This document shows, piece after piece, positions 10,660-20,337 of a stretch of 64,000 nucleotides of DNA; the stretch's first letter is position 1, and each line of letters begins with the position of its first letter. Origin of the DNA: Legionella sp. PATHC035 (GTDB lineage Bacteria; Pseudomonadota; Gammaproteobacteria; Legionellales; Legionellaceae); contig NZ_JAPHOT010000001.1 in assembly GCF_026191115.1 (NCBI RefSeq), positions 620,001 through 684,000 on the forward strand. Direction: 5' to 3'. The notes under the pieces are model-generated. The model worked only from the letters and a program-made list of their open reading frames with translations. It had not been told where the DNA came from and did no database searches. The translations under genes were made by a program, and so were the position numbers.

Positions 10660-11919
10660 ATGCCCAAGAATTATTTTTCAAGCAAAGACGGAACAGTAAC
10701 AAAACGACTGGATGAGGCATGGTCTGATTATCGAAACAGTTCGTTAAGCAAGGAAGATCGACTTAACGCTCTTGATTTTATGATTTATGTTTTTGATATT
10801 AAAAAACTTTCCAATAAAAAGAATGTACTTAATGAGCTTTTAGATAATCTAATGCGGGAGAGGGAAAAGAGAAAAAAAGAAAATCCCGACTACATCCCCG
10901 TCCTATCTAGAGGAAAATATAAATTAGAACCCAATAGAGTACTCAAACCCACGTCTGAGCCCCAAAAGTCTTCAGAAGCAGATATTCAAACGGCTTTTAA
11001 CAGGGGTGAATTACTCGATGTTAATGAAAAAGATAAAAGGTTTGATAAAGCAGTAACCACTTTTTTGACCCCACAACAACGAGCAGAATTCAATATTGAA
11101 ATCAATAATGGTCTATTTCATAAAGAAGGTAAAATTTTTGATTCTTCTCAATCAATAGCCCACAAAAAGCCTGGGTTTGTTGCATTCACTTTAAATACGA
11201 ATTATGAGCTTTCTGTCTTTGAGCATCAATGTGGGCTATTGGATGAGCAAGGTAGATTATTACTTCACTCTTCGATGAACGCAGGTGCTCCTGTATTAGC
11301 TGCGGGTGAAATGGAGATAAAAAATGGCAAATTAATCAGCATTAATACCTACAGCGGACATTACCAACCCTCTTTATATTCTGTAGCACGATTTTTAGAA
11401 TATTTAAGCAATCGTGGCGTAGATATTACGGAAACTAAACTCTATCTAGAAAATGAACCCAGTAAAGAAACTGGCCTTAAATACCAAAGAGGTCAATATG
11501 GTTATGAAATATCCGCAAACGATATTGTACATAGTGTTAAAAAGATTATGACGAGTAACCTTGAATATATTGATGAATATATTAACAGCAGCCGAACAAA
11601 ATTATTTAATTTTTTCGGAAATAAATTGACCAAAGCTAAGTCTGCGATTGCACAAGAATTTCATGACGAACTGGTGTACACAATGGATACTTTGAAGGAT
11701 TCCATTTCATTGTCAGATGTAAAAATATCGATTGAGTGCCTCGATTCAATAATCACGAGATATTCAGAAAAACTGAAGCAATTAGCCGGAAATCCTGGAC
11801 GCTTGGATAATAAATTTTCTGTTCTGAACAGCTTAATTCAAGAGCAGCGAGAAAAGTATGAGCATTTCGATGATCAGGAGGAAGAACAACGAATTGAATG
11901 TTTTAAATCTCAACATTAA
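10660..11919 (+). CDS. Effector candidate with plant-IQM-like SGHY domain
   Basis: 419 residues, no signal peptide or membrane helix. The N-terminal 75 residues are charged and helical, ending in RERKRKKENP-like basic sequence. The central part (about 170-262) reads GFVAFTLNTNYELSVF, LLLHSSMNAGAPVLAAGEME, KNGKLISINTYSGHYQPS, SVARFLEYLSNRGVDITE. The HSS..AG..V.AAGE....G.L......SGHY.P pattern closely resembles what I remember of plant IQM (calmodulin-binding) proteins. The last 150 residues are helical, ending EHFDDQEEEQRIECFKSQH, an acidic block like the Dot/Icm secretion signal. A TATAAT box at 10625-10630 suggests its own promoter; no clear Shine-Dalgarno precedes ATG 10660. The function is unknown. 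Confidence 0.7.
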   Translation: MPKNYFSSKDGTVTKRLDEAWSDYRNSSLSKEDRLNALDFMIYVFDIKKLSNKKNVLNELLDNLMREREKRKKENPDYIPVLSRGKYKLEPNRVLKPTSEPQKSSEADIQTAFNRGELLDVNEKDKRFDKAVTTFLTPQQRAEFNIEINNGLFHKEGKIFDSSQSIAHKKPGFVAFTLNTNYELSVFEHQCGLLDEQGRLLLHSSMNAGAPVLAAGEMEIKNGKLISINTYSGHYQPSLYSVARFLEYLSNRGVDITETKLYLENEPSKETGLKYQRGQYGYEISANDIVHSVKKIMTSNLEYIDEYINSSRTKLFNFFGNKLTKAKSAIAQEFHDELVYTMDTLKDSISLSDVKISIECLDSIITRYSEKLKQLAGNPGRLDNKFSVLNSLIQEQREKYEHFDDQEEEQRIECFKSQH

Positions 11920-12002
11920 GAATTAGTAACCATTGGATATCTGATTCTTACTAAAAAGTCTCTTTAGAGACTAAATCCTAATCCCGGTTTCGTGCACTGT
12001 CC

Positions 12003-13088
12003 CTAGAGATAAAATTTCATTAGCTCCGGATCGTAGTTTGCCAGTTTTAATGGGGTTGAAAGCCGCGTTCGTAAACAGGTAATATCATGAGTTCGTGTTT
12101 GATTTAAGACTGTTAATGCATGTGCATCATGTTTGGCACTTATGCCTGCATTAGACAAACCTATATGATGCTGTAAACCAGTACCAACTGTCATAATTCT
12201 AATATGTGTTGAACGTAACATGGCAAAATCACGACCAATAGATGCCCCCCCCTCTGCGGGCCACCAGGATTCGGTCATGCGTTTTCTCCAATTATAAAAT
12301 TCCAAATCTCGAGGCAATGCCTCTTCATTGAACTTTGGACAAGGGTAAAATGCGCGATCATTTCGGCAATACTCTTGGGCTATATGAGCCGGAATCCGCA
12401 GTTGCTCCTTACCAACTCTGTTAATCCAATGCTCTGCTCGTTGTTGCCAATTCCAGATCCGAAATCCAGCACTGAATTGATGAATCGCATTGATGAGTGG
12501 TTGCAAATCAAAATGTTGTTCCCCTTTGATTTCAATATCACCCAGGGTGTAATTAATGCCTCTTTGCATCACTTCATCATACTGTTCTAATAATTGCACA
12601 CGTAGTTCTTCAGCAATTTTATATCCTCCTCTGATATAAGCTGCATTTTGGAGACAATCAAGCATCAGATTCAACATGTGAATATCCATCGCCCACACCG
12701 CGTATTGAAATGCTGAAATATGAAAGAATTCACGCCCGGCATCATCTTTTACGTACGCAGGTCTCGCGAGATAATGAATATGAGAAAAAGGACTCAGTTC
12801 GCAGAGCTTTTTAACCATCGCTTCCCCGCCCTTAACTGTATGCACTAATAATTTTTCGGTGATACGAATTGGGTTAGTTAATGAATAAAAGTGCTTGGAT
12901 ACTCCAGCGATTGAAGAAACCATAGGTTCGGGTTGTTTTCTTCGGGCAAAGAATAAAATTGTATCCGTTAGTTCCGGTATACACCATAGAATATGGGGTT
13001 CATTTTGGGTGGTCTTATCAATTAGAGCAGTTCCAGGACCTTTTTTTAGCTTTCTTTTCTTTTTTTTGGGAGGGTAGTGAAAAGCCAT
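12003..13088 (-). CDS. Effector candidate: F-box-like domain with SV40-type nuclear localisation signal
   Basis: 361 residues from ATG 13088, preceded by TAAGGATC at good spacing. The frame extends to 13124, but that ATG has poor spacing and would add only twelve residues. Residues 6-16 are PPKKKKRKLKK, a textbook monopartite nuclear localisation signal. Then ILWCIPELTDTILFFARR and SSIAGVSKHFYSLTNP (about 34-72) resemble an F-box (LPxELxxxIL ... VSKxFysL). A following HISAFQYAVWAMDIHMLNLMLDCL looks ankyrin-like. The remainder is not recognised. No secretion signal of the Sec type is present. Together this suggests a translocated protein acting on host ubiquitin ligases, perhaps in the nucleus; that is inference. 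Its downstream gene on the plus strand is convergent. Confidence 0.7.
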   Translation of the reverse strand: MAFHYPPKKKKRKLKKGPGTALIDKTTQNEPHILWCIPELTDTILFFARRKQPEPMVSSIAGVSKHFYSLTNPIRITEKLLVHTVKGGEAMVKKLCELSPFSHIHYLARPAYVKDDAGREFFHISAFQYAVWAMDIHMLNLMLDCLQNAAYIRGGYKIAEELRVQLLEQYDEVMQRGINYTLGDIEIKGEQHFDLQPLINAIHQFSAGFRIWNWQQRAEHWINRVGKEQLRIPAHIAQEYCRNDRAFYPCPKFNEEALPRDLEFYNWRKRMTESWWPAEGGASIGRDFAMLRSTHIRIMTVGTGLQHHIGLSNAGISAKHDAHALTVLNQTRTHDITCLRTRLSTPLKLANYDPELMKFYL

Positions 13089-13253
13089 TTCGATGATCCT
13101 TACGATTAAAAGTCGACAATACATACTCCATACAGAGTAACTGCCCTCCTAACGACGTCAACTTCAATATCTTCTTTTTATCCGCAATTTTAAGATGAAC
13201 CAAGTCAATACATCGGGTATAATAGGAAATTTTTAAATCCGACTGCCTAAGCT

Positions 13254-16200
13254 ATGCCCATAAATACCTTACTTTATAAATCGACACAGGCTAAACAAGT
13301 ATGGGGTCAGCTCCATGGAAGCAGCTTGGCGCTAGCACTTGCTGAATATTGTCAACAAACTCCCGGAATTAAGTTATTGATTGCCCAAGATAATCTCAGT
13401 GCAAATCAATTGCAAGCGGAGTTGAATTTCTTTCTCAATCCCGACAGTCCTCAAGAACTGTTATTTTTTCCGGATTGGGAAACGCTCCCTTATGACCAAT
13501 TTTCACCCCACCAGGACATTATTTCAGAACGGTTGTACACCTTAAGCCGTATTCAACAAGTGACTGATGCTATTGTCATCACTTCGGCAAGCACATTAAT
13601 GCACAGACTATGTCCTCCCGAATTTTTAAATCAATATGCTTTAATGCTAAAAGAAGGGCAAAAACTGGACTTAACCGCTTTTCGTAATCAATTACAACAA
13701 GCGGGTTATCATTGTGTGAATAAAGTACTTGAGCACGGAGAATTTGCCCTACGCGGATCCATTATTGATGTTTATCCGATGGGTTCCGGTTTACCCTTTC
13801 GTATTGAACTTTTTGACGATGAAATAGAAAGTCTACGCGAATTTGACACAGAAACCCAGCGCACAATAGAAAAAATAAAAGAAATCAATGTGTTACCTGC
13901 CCGCGAGTTTCCTTTAAACGAACAAAGTCAGCTCCTGTTTCGACGGGCTTTTAGAGAACTCTTTCCTGGCAATCCAAGTCAATGCCCTATTTATGAAGCG
14001 ATCACTGAGGGACAATTCCCTTCAGGAATTGAATATTACCTTCCCTTATTTTTTGAAAAAACGGTTACTTTTTTCGACTATCTCCCAGAAAATGCCAAGA
14101 TTTGTTTGATTGAAACGATTCAAAATAATGCAGAACAATTTTGGCAAGAATTAAACGAACGCTATGAGCAAAGACGATATGACGTCAGTAGACCTATTTT
14201 ATCTCCCCCTGCTTGTTTTATTAATCCAACTGAATTGTTAACTAAAGCCAATACCTACGAGCAATTGCGTCTGTTCCAAAATCCTTCGGATAAAAAAGGG
14301 GCTGTGGTTAATTTTGATATTACTCCGGGCCCACAATTACCAATCGATAGGAAAACACAAGAACCCCTAAACCAACTTCGTACTTATTGTGCAGACACAA
14401 CACGTCGTTATTTGATTGTAGTCGAGAGTGCGGGGCGGCGTGAAGTGTTACTGGATTTGCTTAAACCAAGCAGCATTAATCCTAAAGTACAATCTTCCTG
14501 GCACGATTTCATTAACGATAATGCTCCGATCAACATCACTACCGGAGACCTCATTTACGGATGTGAATTAAGACAAAGTCATATCGTGATTATTGTTGAA
14601 TCCCAATTGTTTGGTGAACAAAGTACACCGCAAAGGCGCAGTGCGCAAAAAACAGTTGATCCTGACTTAATTATCCGTGACATGGCTGAACTTCGTGTTG
14701 GTGCGCCTGTAGTTCATCTGCAATTTGGTGTAGGACGTTATCAAGGATTACAGCATATAGAATCCAATGGGATTGCGAGTGAATTTTTAGTCCTAACCTA
14801 TGCAGGCGAGGACAAGATTTATGTTCCTGTGACCTCACTTCACTTAATTAGCCGATATACTGGGGTTGATAGTGAACATGCCCCCTTACATAGACTCGGT
14901 TCAGATCAATGGCAAAAAGAAAGGAAAAAGGCCGCTGAAAAAATTCATGATGTGGCCATCGAGTTACTTGATCTCTACGCCAAAAGAGAAGCCCAACCTG
15001 GACACCAATATCAAATCGATCATAACGAATACGTTAAATTTGCCAGTGCCTTTCCATTTACAGAAACACCGGATCAATTACAGGCAATCGAGCAAATCAT
15101 AAAAGATATGGAATCCCCGAGACCAATGGATCGTTTAATTTGTGGCGATGTAGGTTTTGGTAAAACTGAAGTAGCGATGCGCGCCGCTTTTGTTGCAGTG
15201 CAAAACAATAAACAAGTCTGTATTCTTGTCCCAACTACTTTGCTGGCAGGACAACACTTTGAATCGTTCCGAGATCGATTTGCGGACTTTCCCATTAATA
15301 TTGAGTTACTTTCACGTTTTCGCTCAGCTAAAGAAACTGAGGCAGTGCTTGCCTCATTAAAATCGGGAACGGTTGATATAGTCATCGGGACTCATAAATT
15401 ATTTCAAAGCAAGATTGCTTTTAAAAATCTTGGATTGCTTATTATTGATGAAGAACATCGTTTTGGGGTCAAACAAAAGGAGCACATCAAAGCACTACGT
15501 ACCCATGTGGATATTCTTTCCATGACTGCGACCCCTATTCCTAGAACATTGAATATGGCAATGGCAGGAATAAGGGACATTTCTCTAATGACCACACCTC
15601 CAGCGAAACGTCTCGCAATTAAAACTTTTTGGCAAGAAAAAAAGGACCCTATCGTCCGTGAGGCGATACTAAGAGAAATCCTTAGGGGGGGGCAGGTTTT
15701 TTTCCTGCATAATAATGTAGAAACCATTGATCGAGTGTGTCAGGATTTACAAACCCTAGTTCCTGAAGCAAAAATACGCTCAGCTCATGGCCAAATGCGT
15801 GAACGTGAATTAGAACGAGTCATGTCCGATTTTTATCATCACCGTTTTAATGTATTGGTCTGTACCACCATCATTGAAACCGGTATCGACATTCCCACTG
15901 CCAATACGATTATTATTGATCGCGCTGATAAATTTGGTTTAGCCCAATTGCATCAATTACGTGGACGTGTAGGTCGCTCGCATCATCAAGCCTATGCCTA
16001 CCTACTTACTCCGAATGAAAAATTATTGACCTCTGATGCCGTGAAACGTTTGGAAGCCATTGTCTCCTTGGAAGATTTAGGCGCAGGCTTCACCTTAGCA
16101 ACCCATGATCTTGAAATTCGTGGGGCGGGTGAGCTTTTAGGAGAAGAGCAAAGTGGCAACATGCAAGCAATTGGATTTAATTTGTTTATGGAAATGCTCG

Positions 16201-16709
16201 ATAGAGCAGTTCATGATTTAAAAGCTGGAAAGACACCTGAATTATCCGCTCCAATGCATCAAGGACCCGAGATCGATTTACGAATCAGTGCGATTATTCC
16301 TGATGAATACATTCCAGATATCCATAATCGGCTGATTATGTATAAACGAATTGCCAACGCAAAGACCAAAGAGCAGTTGCATGACTTACATGTTGAATTG
16401 ATTGACCGATTCGGTTTATTACCTCATCAAGTCAAGCATTTATTATTGATTACGGAATTAAAATTAAAAGCCGAAAAAATGGGAATTCAAAAAATCAGCG
16501 CCGGCTCGCAACAGGGAAAACTGGAGTTTTCTGAAAATCCCTCCATTGATCCTGGCGTTTTGATTCATTTGATTCAAGTTCATGCGAAAAGATATCAAAT
16601 GGATGGTCCTCAACGCTTACGATTTAACCTAGACAGTACTGATTCGGAAGGACGAATTTTTGAGATTAGTTCTCTACTCAATAAATTATCAGGTAAGGAC
16701 GCCCAATAA
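13254..16709 (+). CDS. mfd: Transcription-repair coupling factor
   Basis: 1151 residues, full Mfd length. It removes RNA polymerase stalled at lesions and recruits UvrA. N-terminal UvrB-like region (about 1-340, with LFFPDWETLPYDQFSPH and SIIDVYPMG), RNA-polymerase-interacting domain (about 480-545, PVVHLQFGVGRYQGLQ), then the RecG-like motor: Walker A GDVGFGKTEVAMRAAF, DEEHRFGVKQKE, SMTATPIPRTLN and ETGIDIPTANTIII with the RGRVGR arginine finger. The C-terminal domain is complete. Divergent from the F-box-like gene, with 165 bases between the starts. Confidence 0.98.
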   Translation: MPINTLLYKSTQAKQVWGQLHGSSLALALAEYCQQTPGIKLLIAQDNLSANQLQAELNFFLNPDSPQELLFFPDWETLPYDQFSPHQDIISERLYTLSRIQQVTDAIVITSASTLMHRLCPPEFLNQYALMLKEGQKLDLTAFRNQLQQAGYHCVNKVLEHGEFALRGSIIDVYPMGSGLPFRIELFDDEIESLREFDTETQRTIEKIKEINVLPAREFPLNEQSQLLFRRAFRELFPGNPSQCPIYEAITEGQFPSGIEYYLPLFFEKTVTFFDYLPENAKICLIETIQNNAEQFWQELNERYEQRRYDVSRPILSPPACFINPTELLTKANTYEQLRLFQNPSDKKGAVVNFDITPGPQLPIDRKTQEPLNQLRTYCADTTRRYLIVVESAGRREVLLDLLKPSSINPKVQSSWHDFINDNAPINITTGDLIYGCELRQSHIVIIVESQLFGEQSTPQRRSAQKTVDPDLIIRDMAELRVGAPVVHLQFGVGRYQGLQHIESNGIASEFLVLTYAGEDKIYVPVTSLHLISRYTGVDSEHAPLHRLGSDQWQKERKKAAEKIHDVAIELLDLYAKREAQPGHQYQIDHNEYVKFASAFPFTETPDQLQAIEQIIKDMESPRPMDRLICGDVGFGKTEVAMRAAFVAVQNNKQVCILVPTTLLAGQHFESFRDRFADFPINIELLSRFRSAKETEAVLASLKSGTVDIVIGTHKLFQSKIAFKNLGLLIIDEEHRFGVKQKEHIKALRTHVDILSMTATPIPRTLNMAMAGIRDISLMTTPPAKRLAIKTFWQEKKDPIVREAILREILRGGQVFFLHNNVETIDRVCQDLQTLVPEAKIRSAHGQMRERELERVMSDFYHHRFNVLVCTTIIETGIDIPTANTIIIDRADKFGLAQLHQLRGRVGRSHHQAYAYLLTPNEKLLTSDAVKRLEAIVSLEDLGAGFTLATHDLEIRGAGELLGEEQSGNMQAIGFNLFMEMLDRAVHDLKAGKTPELSAPMHQGPEIDLRISAIIPDEYIPDIHNRLIMYKRIANAKTKEQLHDLHVELIDRFGLLPHQVKHLLLITELKLKAEKMGIQKISAGSQQGKLEFSENPSIDPGVLIHLIQVHAKRYQMDGPQRLRFNLDSTDSEGRIFEISSLLNKLSGKDAQ

Positions 16710-16760
16710 CCAAAGCATTCTCTGTACGATGAACCCTAAGAAAAGAGAACAACTCTAGAA

Positions 16761-16791
16761 CCTGGATACAGTCCTTTTGGCTGTATCCAGG
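16761..16791. terminator. Hairpin between convergent mfd and tldD
   Basis: A perfect 11-bp stem (CCTGGATACAG / CTGTATCCAGG) with a 9-nt loop lies 50 bases after the mfd stop, in the space shared with tldD, which ends toward it. There is no T-run on either side, so it may be a factor-dependent or bidirectional terminator, or a decayed copy of the CCGGATTA palindrome found elsewhere in the window. Confidence 0.45.
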
Positions 16792-16867
16792 ATTAGCAAG
16801 TATCCTCATGTTACTGAATCGCAAGAAATACGAATATCACAGGTTAAAGCCCCAAATAATGTGGATT

Positions 16868-18310
16868 TTAACTAGTCCCACCGACGGTCAAAGCATCTAT
16901 TTTTAGAGTAGGTTGACCGACACCAACAGGAACGGATTGTCCCTCTTTACCGCAAACGCCAATTCCACGATCTAATCCCAGATCATTTCCAATCATACTG
17001 ATTTTTTTCATCACGTCAGGCCCATTGCCGATTAAGGTTGCTCCTTTAACTGGTGCAGTAATCTTACCATTCTCAATGAGATAAGCCTCACTTGCAGAAA
17101 ATACAAATTGACCAGAAGTAATATCAACTTGTCCCCCTCCAAAATTCACCGCATACAAGCCACGTTGTACAGAACGAATAATTTCTTCGGGGTCATGTTG
17201 CCCTGCCAACATGTAGGTATTGGTCATTCTGGGCATGGGTACGTGTGCATAAGATTCACGTCGGCAATTGCCTGTGGATTGCATGCCCATCAATTTGGCA
17301 TTCAACTTGTCTTGCATATAATTCACCAAAACGCCATTATCGATCAATGTAGTGCATTGCGATGGAGTTCCTTCATCATCAATAGTGATGGAACCTCGTC
17401 GGTCTTTCAATGTACCGTCGTCAACTACCGTAACACCTGGTGCAGCCACTTGTTGGCCAATACGCCCCGAGAAAGCAGATAATCCCTTGCGATTAAAATC
17501 ACCTTCCAAACCATGCCCGACGGCTTCATGCAATAATACGCCTGGCCAACCTGGTCCCAAAACGACAGGCATTGTTCCTGCAGGTGCCGGTTGGGCCTCC
17601 AAATTAATCAATGCTTCGCGCACAGCTTCTCGTGCATAGCTTAGAGCGTTGTCTTTTTCGTGAAAGTAGGAATAAGGCACTCGACCACCCCCTCCAGAAC
17701 GAGCAGACTCCCGTTTTCCATGCTTGTCTTCTACAATAACGCTCACGTTGATACTGACCAAAGGTCTCACATCTGCAATCATTTGCCCATGCATTCCAGC
17801 GACCATCACGACTTCGTAGCAACCACTTAATGAAGCATTGACCTGAATGACGCGCGGATCGATGCGGCGAGCTTCTTTATCAATCGCCTCTAATAAAGCA
17901 ATTTTCTCTTGTTTGCTCATCCCCTCAATAGGATTTAATCCTTGATAGCGACTGATTGCAGCACTTTGAACTTGAATGGATTGAACGGGTTTGGAACCAG
18001 TGAGGGCAATAGAACGAGCCGCATCAGCTGCGCGCAACATCGAAGGAAATAAAATATCATCGCAATAAGCAAAACCTGTTTTATCACCACTAACCGCTCG
18101 AATACCCACCCCTCTATCCAAAGAAAAACTACCGCTTTTGACCACAGAGTCTTCTAAGTACCAGGACTCATAGCTGCAACTTTGGAAATAGAGATCCGCA
18201 TCATCAATATGATGGCTCATCATGGTTCTAAATAATTTTTCTATACCCGTCTCATCTAATGATGCAGGAGCTAGTAAAATTTTTTTTGCTGTAGTAAGGG
18301 CTTCTGTCAT
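16868..18310 (-). CDS. tldD: Metalloprotease TldD
   Basis: 480 residues, family-typical. The zinc motif HEXXXH is visible as [13 protein letters not shown] (residues 261-266), and the glycine-rich C-terminal region ([30 protein letters not shown], then [20 protein letters not shown]) is the standard TldD/PmbA cleft. TldD works with PmbA/TldE to degrade unfolded peptides and process microcin-like substrates. PmbA is not in the window. Upstream, 50 bases away on the same strand, is the nitrilase-family gene, matching the common tldD-nit pairing in gammaproteobacteria. Confidence 0.97.
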   Translation of the reverse strand: MTEALTTAKKILLAPASLDETGIEKLFRTMMSHHIDDADLYFQSCSYESWYLEDSVVKSGSFSLDRGVGIRAVSGDKTGFAYCDDILFPSMLRAADAARSIALTGSKPVQSIQVQSAAISRYQGLNPIEGMSKQEKIALLEAIDKEARRIDPRVIQVNASLSGCYEVVMVAGMHGQMIADVRPLVSINVSVIVEDKHGKRESARSGGGGRVPYSYFHEKDNALSYAREAVREALINLEAQPAPAGTMPVVLGPGWPGVLLHEAVGHGLEGDFNRKGLSAFSGRIGQQVAAPGVTVVDDGTLKDRRGSITIDDEGTPSQCTTLIDNGVLVNYMQDKLNAKLMGMQSTGNCRRESYAHVPMPRMTNTYMLAGQHDPEEIIRSVQRGLYAVNFGGGQVDITSGQFVFSASEAYLIENGKITAPVKGATLIGNGPDVMKKISMIGNDLGLDRGIGVCGKEGQSVPVGVGQPTLKIDALTVGGTS

Positions 18311-18360
18311 TTAATCATTACCTTTTTAATAAAACTGTTATTCATAGAGTTTAAACTCTA

Positions 18361-19170
18361 TTATAAGTTTAATACATGGTGTTCCAAACAGGGGAAATTT
18401 CGACGTAATTCGTGCTGATTTTGTAAATCGATCTCTGCCGTCACTACACCCACACCTATTTCATGCTGTGTCAGGACTTTACCCCAAGGATCAACAACCA
18501 TGCTATGACCAAAAGTACTCCGCCCATTTTCATGCCGCCCGCCTTGGTTGGCTGCTAAAACATAACAAAGATTTTCAATCGCTCGGGCTCGCAACAATAC
18601 TTCCCAATGAGCAAGACCTGTTACGGCTGTAAATGCAGAAGGGACGGTAAACAATTGCGCTCCTTTGAACATCAGGAGTTGATAAAGTTCTGGAAAACGT
18701 AAATCGTAACAAACCGTCAATCCAATTTTTCCAATCGGAGTATCTACTAGAGCCAAATCATGCCCGCGCTCAATAGACATCGATTCTTTATATGCCTCTC
18801 CTGCTGAGACGCTTACATCAAATAAGTGAATTTTATCGTAACGCGCAGCGCACTTACCTTGGGCGTCATAAACCAAACAACTCGCACGTACTTTAGAGCC
18901 CATACCTTTAAGAGGGATTGTTCCGGCAATAATCCACAAACCGAATTTTTTTGCCAATTGACTGATTTTTTCTTGTATTGGACCTACACCAAAAACTTCA
19001 CCAATCTGCAATTTATCGGTTTCATGAAGCCCCATAAATGCGAAATTTTCAGGCAAAAGTACCAGTTCTGCCTGTTCGTCACGGGCTTGCTTAATCAGTT
19101 GTTCCACTTGTTGTAAATTCTCAGCAACATGTGCTGAGGAAACCATTTGTACTAATGCTGCCCGTGCCAT
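18361..19170 (-). CDS. Carbon-nitrogen hydrolase, Nit/omega-amidase-like
   Basis: 269 residues, nitrilase superfamily. The Glu-Lys-Cys triad is visible: Glu41 in VLLPENFAF, Lys113 in RYDKIHLFDV and Cys154 in GLTVCYDLRFPELY. The later NLCYVLAANQGG and FGHSMVVDPWG stretches fit the Nit1/Nit2 branch, which deaminates glutathione or omega-amides such as 2-oxoglutaramate. No membrane helices, hence cytosolic. It lies directly upstream of tldD and is probably co-transcribed. Confidence 0.93.
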   Translation of the reverse strand: MARAALVQMVSSAHVAENLQQVEQLIKQARDEQAELVLLPENFAFMGLHETDKLQIGEVFGVGPIQEKISQLAKKFGLWIIAGTIPLKGMGSKVRASCLVYDAQGKCAARYDKIHLFDVSVSAGEAYKESMSIERGHDLALVDTPIGKIGLTVCYDLRFPELYQLLMFKGAQLFTVPSAFTAVTGLAHWEVLLRARAIENLCYVLAANQGGRHENGRSTFGHSMVVDPWGKVLTQHEIGVGVVTAEIDLQNQHELRRNFPCLEHHVLNL

Positions 19171-19350
19171 AATAAATCCTAAAATTTTGACTTAAAAACG
19201 GTCGAAACATATATCCAAAGTAGCCTGCGTACAGCGAATTGCCCCTCATCACAACGGTAAGGAGCGATAAGGGGGAACGGCGCTGTAACCGGTTTACAAT
19301 ACTACTATAGTACTATAGAACCTCAAAACAAAAATACTTTGTTTTAAAAC

Positions 19351-19379
19351 TTGAAATATAGGAAACTAACCCATAGATA
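19351..19379 (+). promoter_or_regulatory. Putative sigma-70 promoter of the BI-1 family gene
   Basis: TTGAAA (19351-19356), a 17-base spacer, TAGATA (19374-19379). It lies 38 bases before the chosen ATG, which has GAGGAG as ribosome site. Two out of six mismatches to consensus, spacing ideal. Confidence 0.5.
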
Positions 19380-19416
19380 TGCTAGACTAAATATAAACAT
19401 AGAGGAGCTTCAAACA

Positions 19417-20091
19417 ATGAACCGAAATGATGTCACCATCCTTACACGACGTAATGAATCAGTGCTTTCGAGTAATAAGGTACTGCGTAACACTTATCTA
19501 TTATTAGGTCTGACATTTTTGTTCAGTGCGTTTATGGCAGTTTTATCTCTTACAAGTGGCGCACGTCCCATGAACCCTCTTCTGATGATAGTTGGTGTTT
19601 ATGGTTTGATGTTTTTGACTCAAGCTTTAAGAAACAGTGTTTGGGGTTTAGTCAGTGTTTTTGCCTTTACCGGCTTCCTGGGGTATACCTTAGGACCAGT
19701 ACTTAGCGCCTACATTAGTCATTTCAGTAACGGCCCACAATTAATTGCAACGGCCTTAGGCGGTACTGGTATCATTTTCTTTGCTTTATCTGGTTATGCA
19801 TTAACAACGAAAAAAGATTTTAGCTTCCTGGGCGGATTTCTTTTTGTAGGTATGATGGTCGTTTTATTGGCGATGATTGCAGGAATTTTCATTCACATCC
19901 CTGCTTTGCAATTAGCCATTTCAGCTGCTTTCATACTGATTTCTTCAGGATTAATTCTCATGCAAACCAGTGCAATTATTCATGAAGGTGAAACCAATTA
20001 CATTTCAGCTACAGTAGGTCTTTTTGTATCGATTTATAACTTGTTCGTCAGCTTGCTTAACATATTAGGTGCGTTTTCAGGCCGCGACTAG
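19417..20091 (+). CDS. Bax inhibitor-1 / YccA family membrane protein
   Basis: 224 residues from ATG 19417, chosen because AGAGGAGC precedes it; the frame is open to a TTG at 19351, which instead fits a promoter -35 box. Seven hydrophobic segments are visible, starting NTYLLLGLTFLFSAFMAVLS. The family signature occurs late: SSGLILMQTSAIIHEGETNYISATVGLFVSIYNLFVSLLNILG, with the Asp/Glu pair proposed to gate calcium leak. E. coli YccA interacts with FtsH; the role here is inferred. Followed by a clear terminator. Confidence 0.92.
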   Translation: MNRNDVTILTRRNESVLSSNKVLRNTYLLLGLTFLFSAFMAVLSLTSGARPMNPLLMIVGVYGLMFLTQALRNSVWGLVSVFAFTGFLGYTLGPVLSAYISHFSNGPQLIATALGGTGIIFFALSGYALTTKKDFSFLGGFLFVGMMVVLLAMIAGIFIHIPALQLAISAAFILISSGLILMQTSAIIHEGETNYISATVGLFVSIYNLFVSLLNILGAFSGRD

Positions 20092-20112
20092 TTATCCATT
20101 CTCCTCTACCTG

Positions 20113-20147
20113 AATCCCGGTTAGTTTTTTTGCCGGGATTTTTTTTG
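20113..20147 (+). terminator. Rho-independent terminator after the BI-1 family gene
   Basis: Stem AATCCCGG (20113-20120) with CCGGGATT (20133-20140), 12-nt loop, then a run of T residues. It begins 21 bases after the stop codon. Confidence 0.88.
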
Positions 20148-20280
20148 TATTTTTGCAAGACTTGAAGTGGTCAATAAGATATAAAAGGTACGAACCACCA
20201 CGTGTTGCTGATTTATGCTCCCTCAATAGCCTAACTAAAGCCTATCACAAGCAACAAAAATAAAACGTATCGTCCAATTG

Positions 20281-20309
20281 TTGAATAAAAACGCAGAATT
20301 AATTATAAT
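20281..20309 (+). promoter_or_regulatory. Strong sigma-70 promoter for the 20.3-kb effector candidate
   Basis: TTGAAT (20281-20286), 17-base spacer, perfect TATAAT (20304-20309). The transcript would start about 20316, so translation must begin at ATG 20338, not at the upstream TTG of the longer open frame, which lies inside this promoter. Confidence 0.7.
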
Positions 20310-20337
20310 CTACCATTATTTACTTTTTTTTAAAAAA

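Noticed and set aside
13089..13124. Longer start for the F-box-like protein
   Set aside because: Ribosome spacing is poor at 13124; AAGGAT fits ATG 13088, which places the NLS at the N-terminus.
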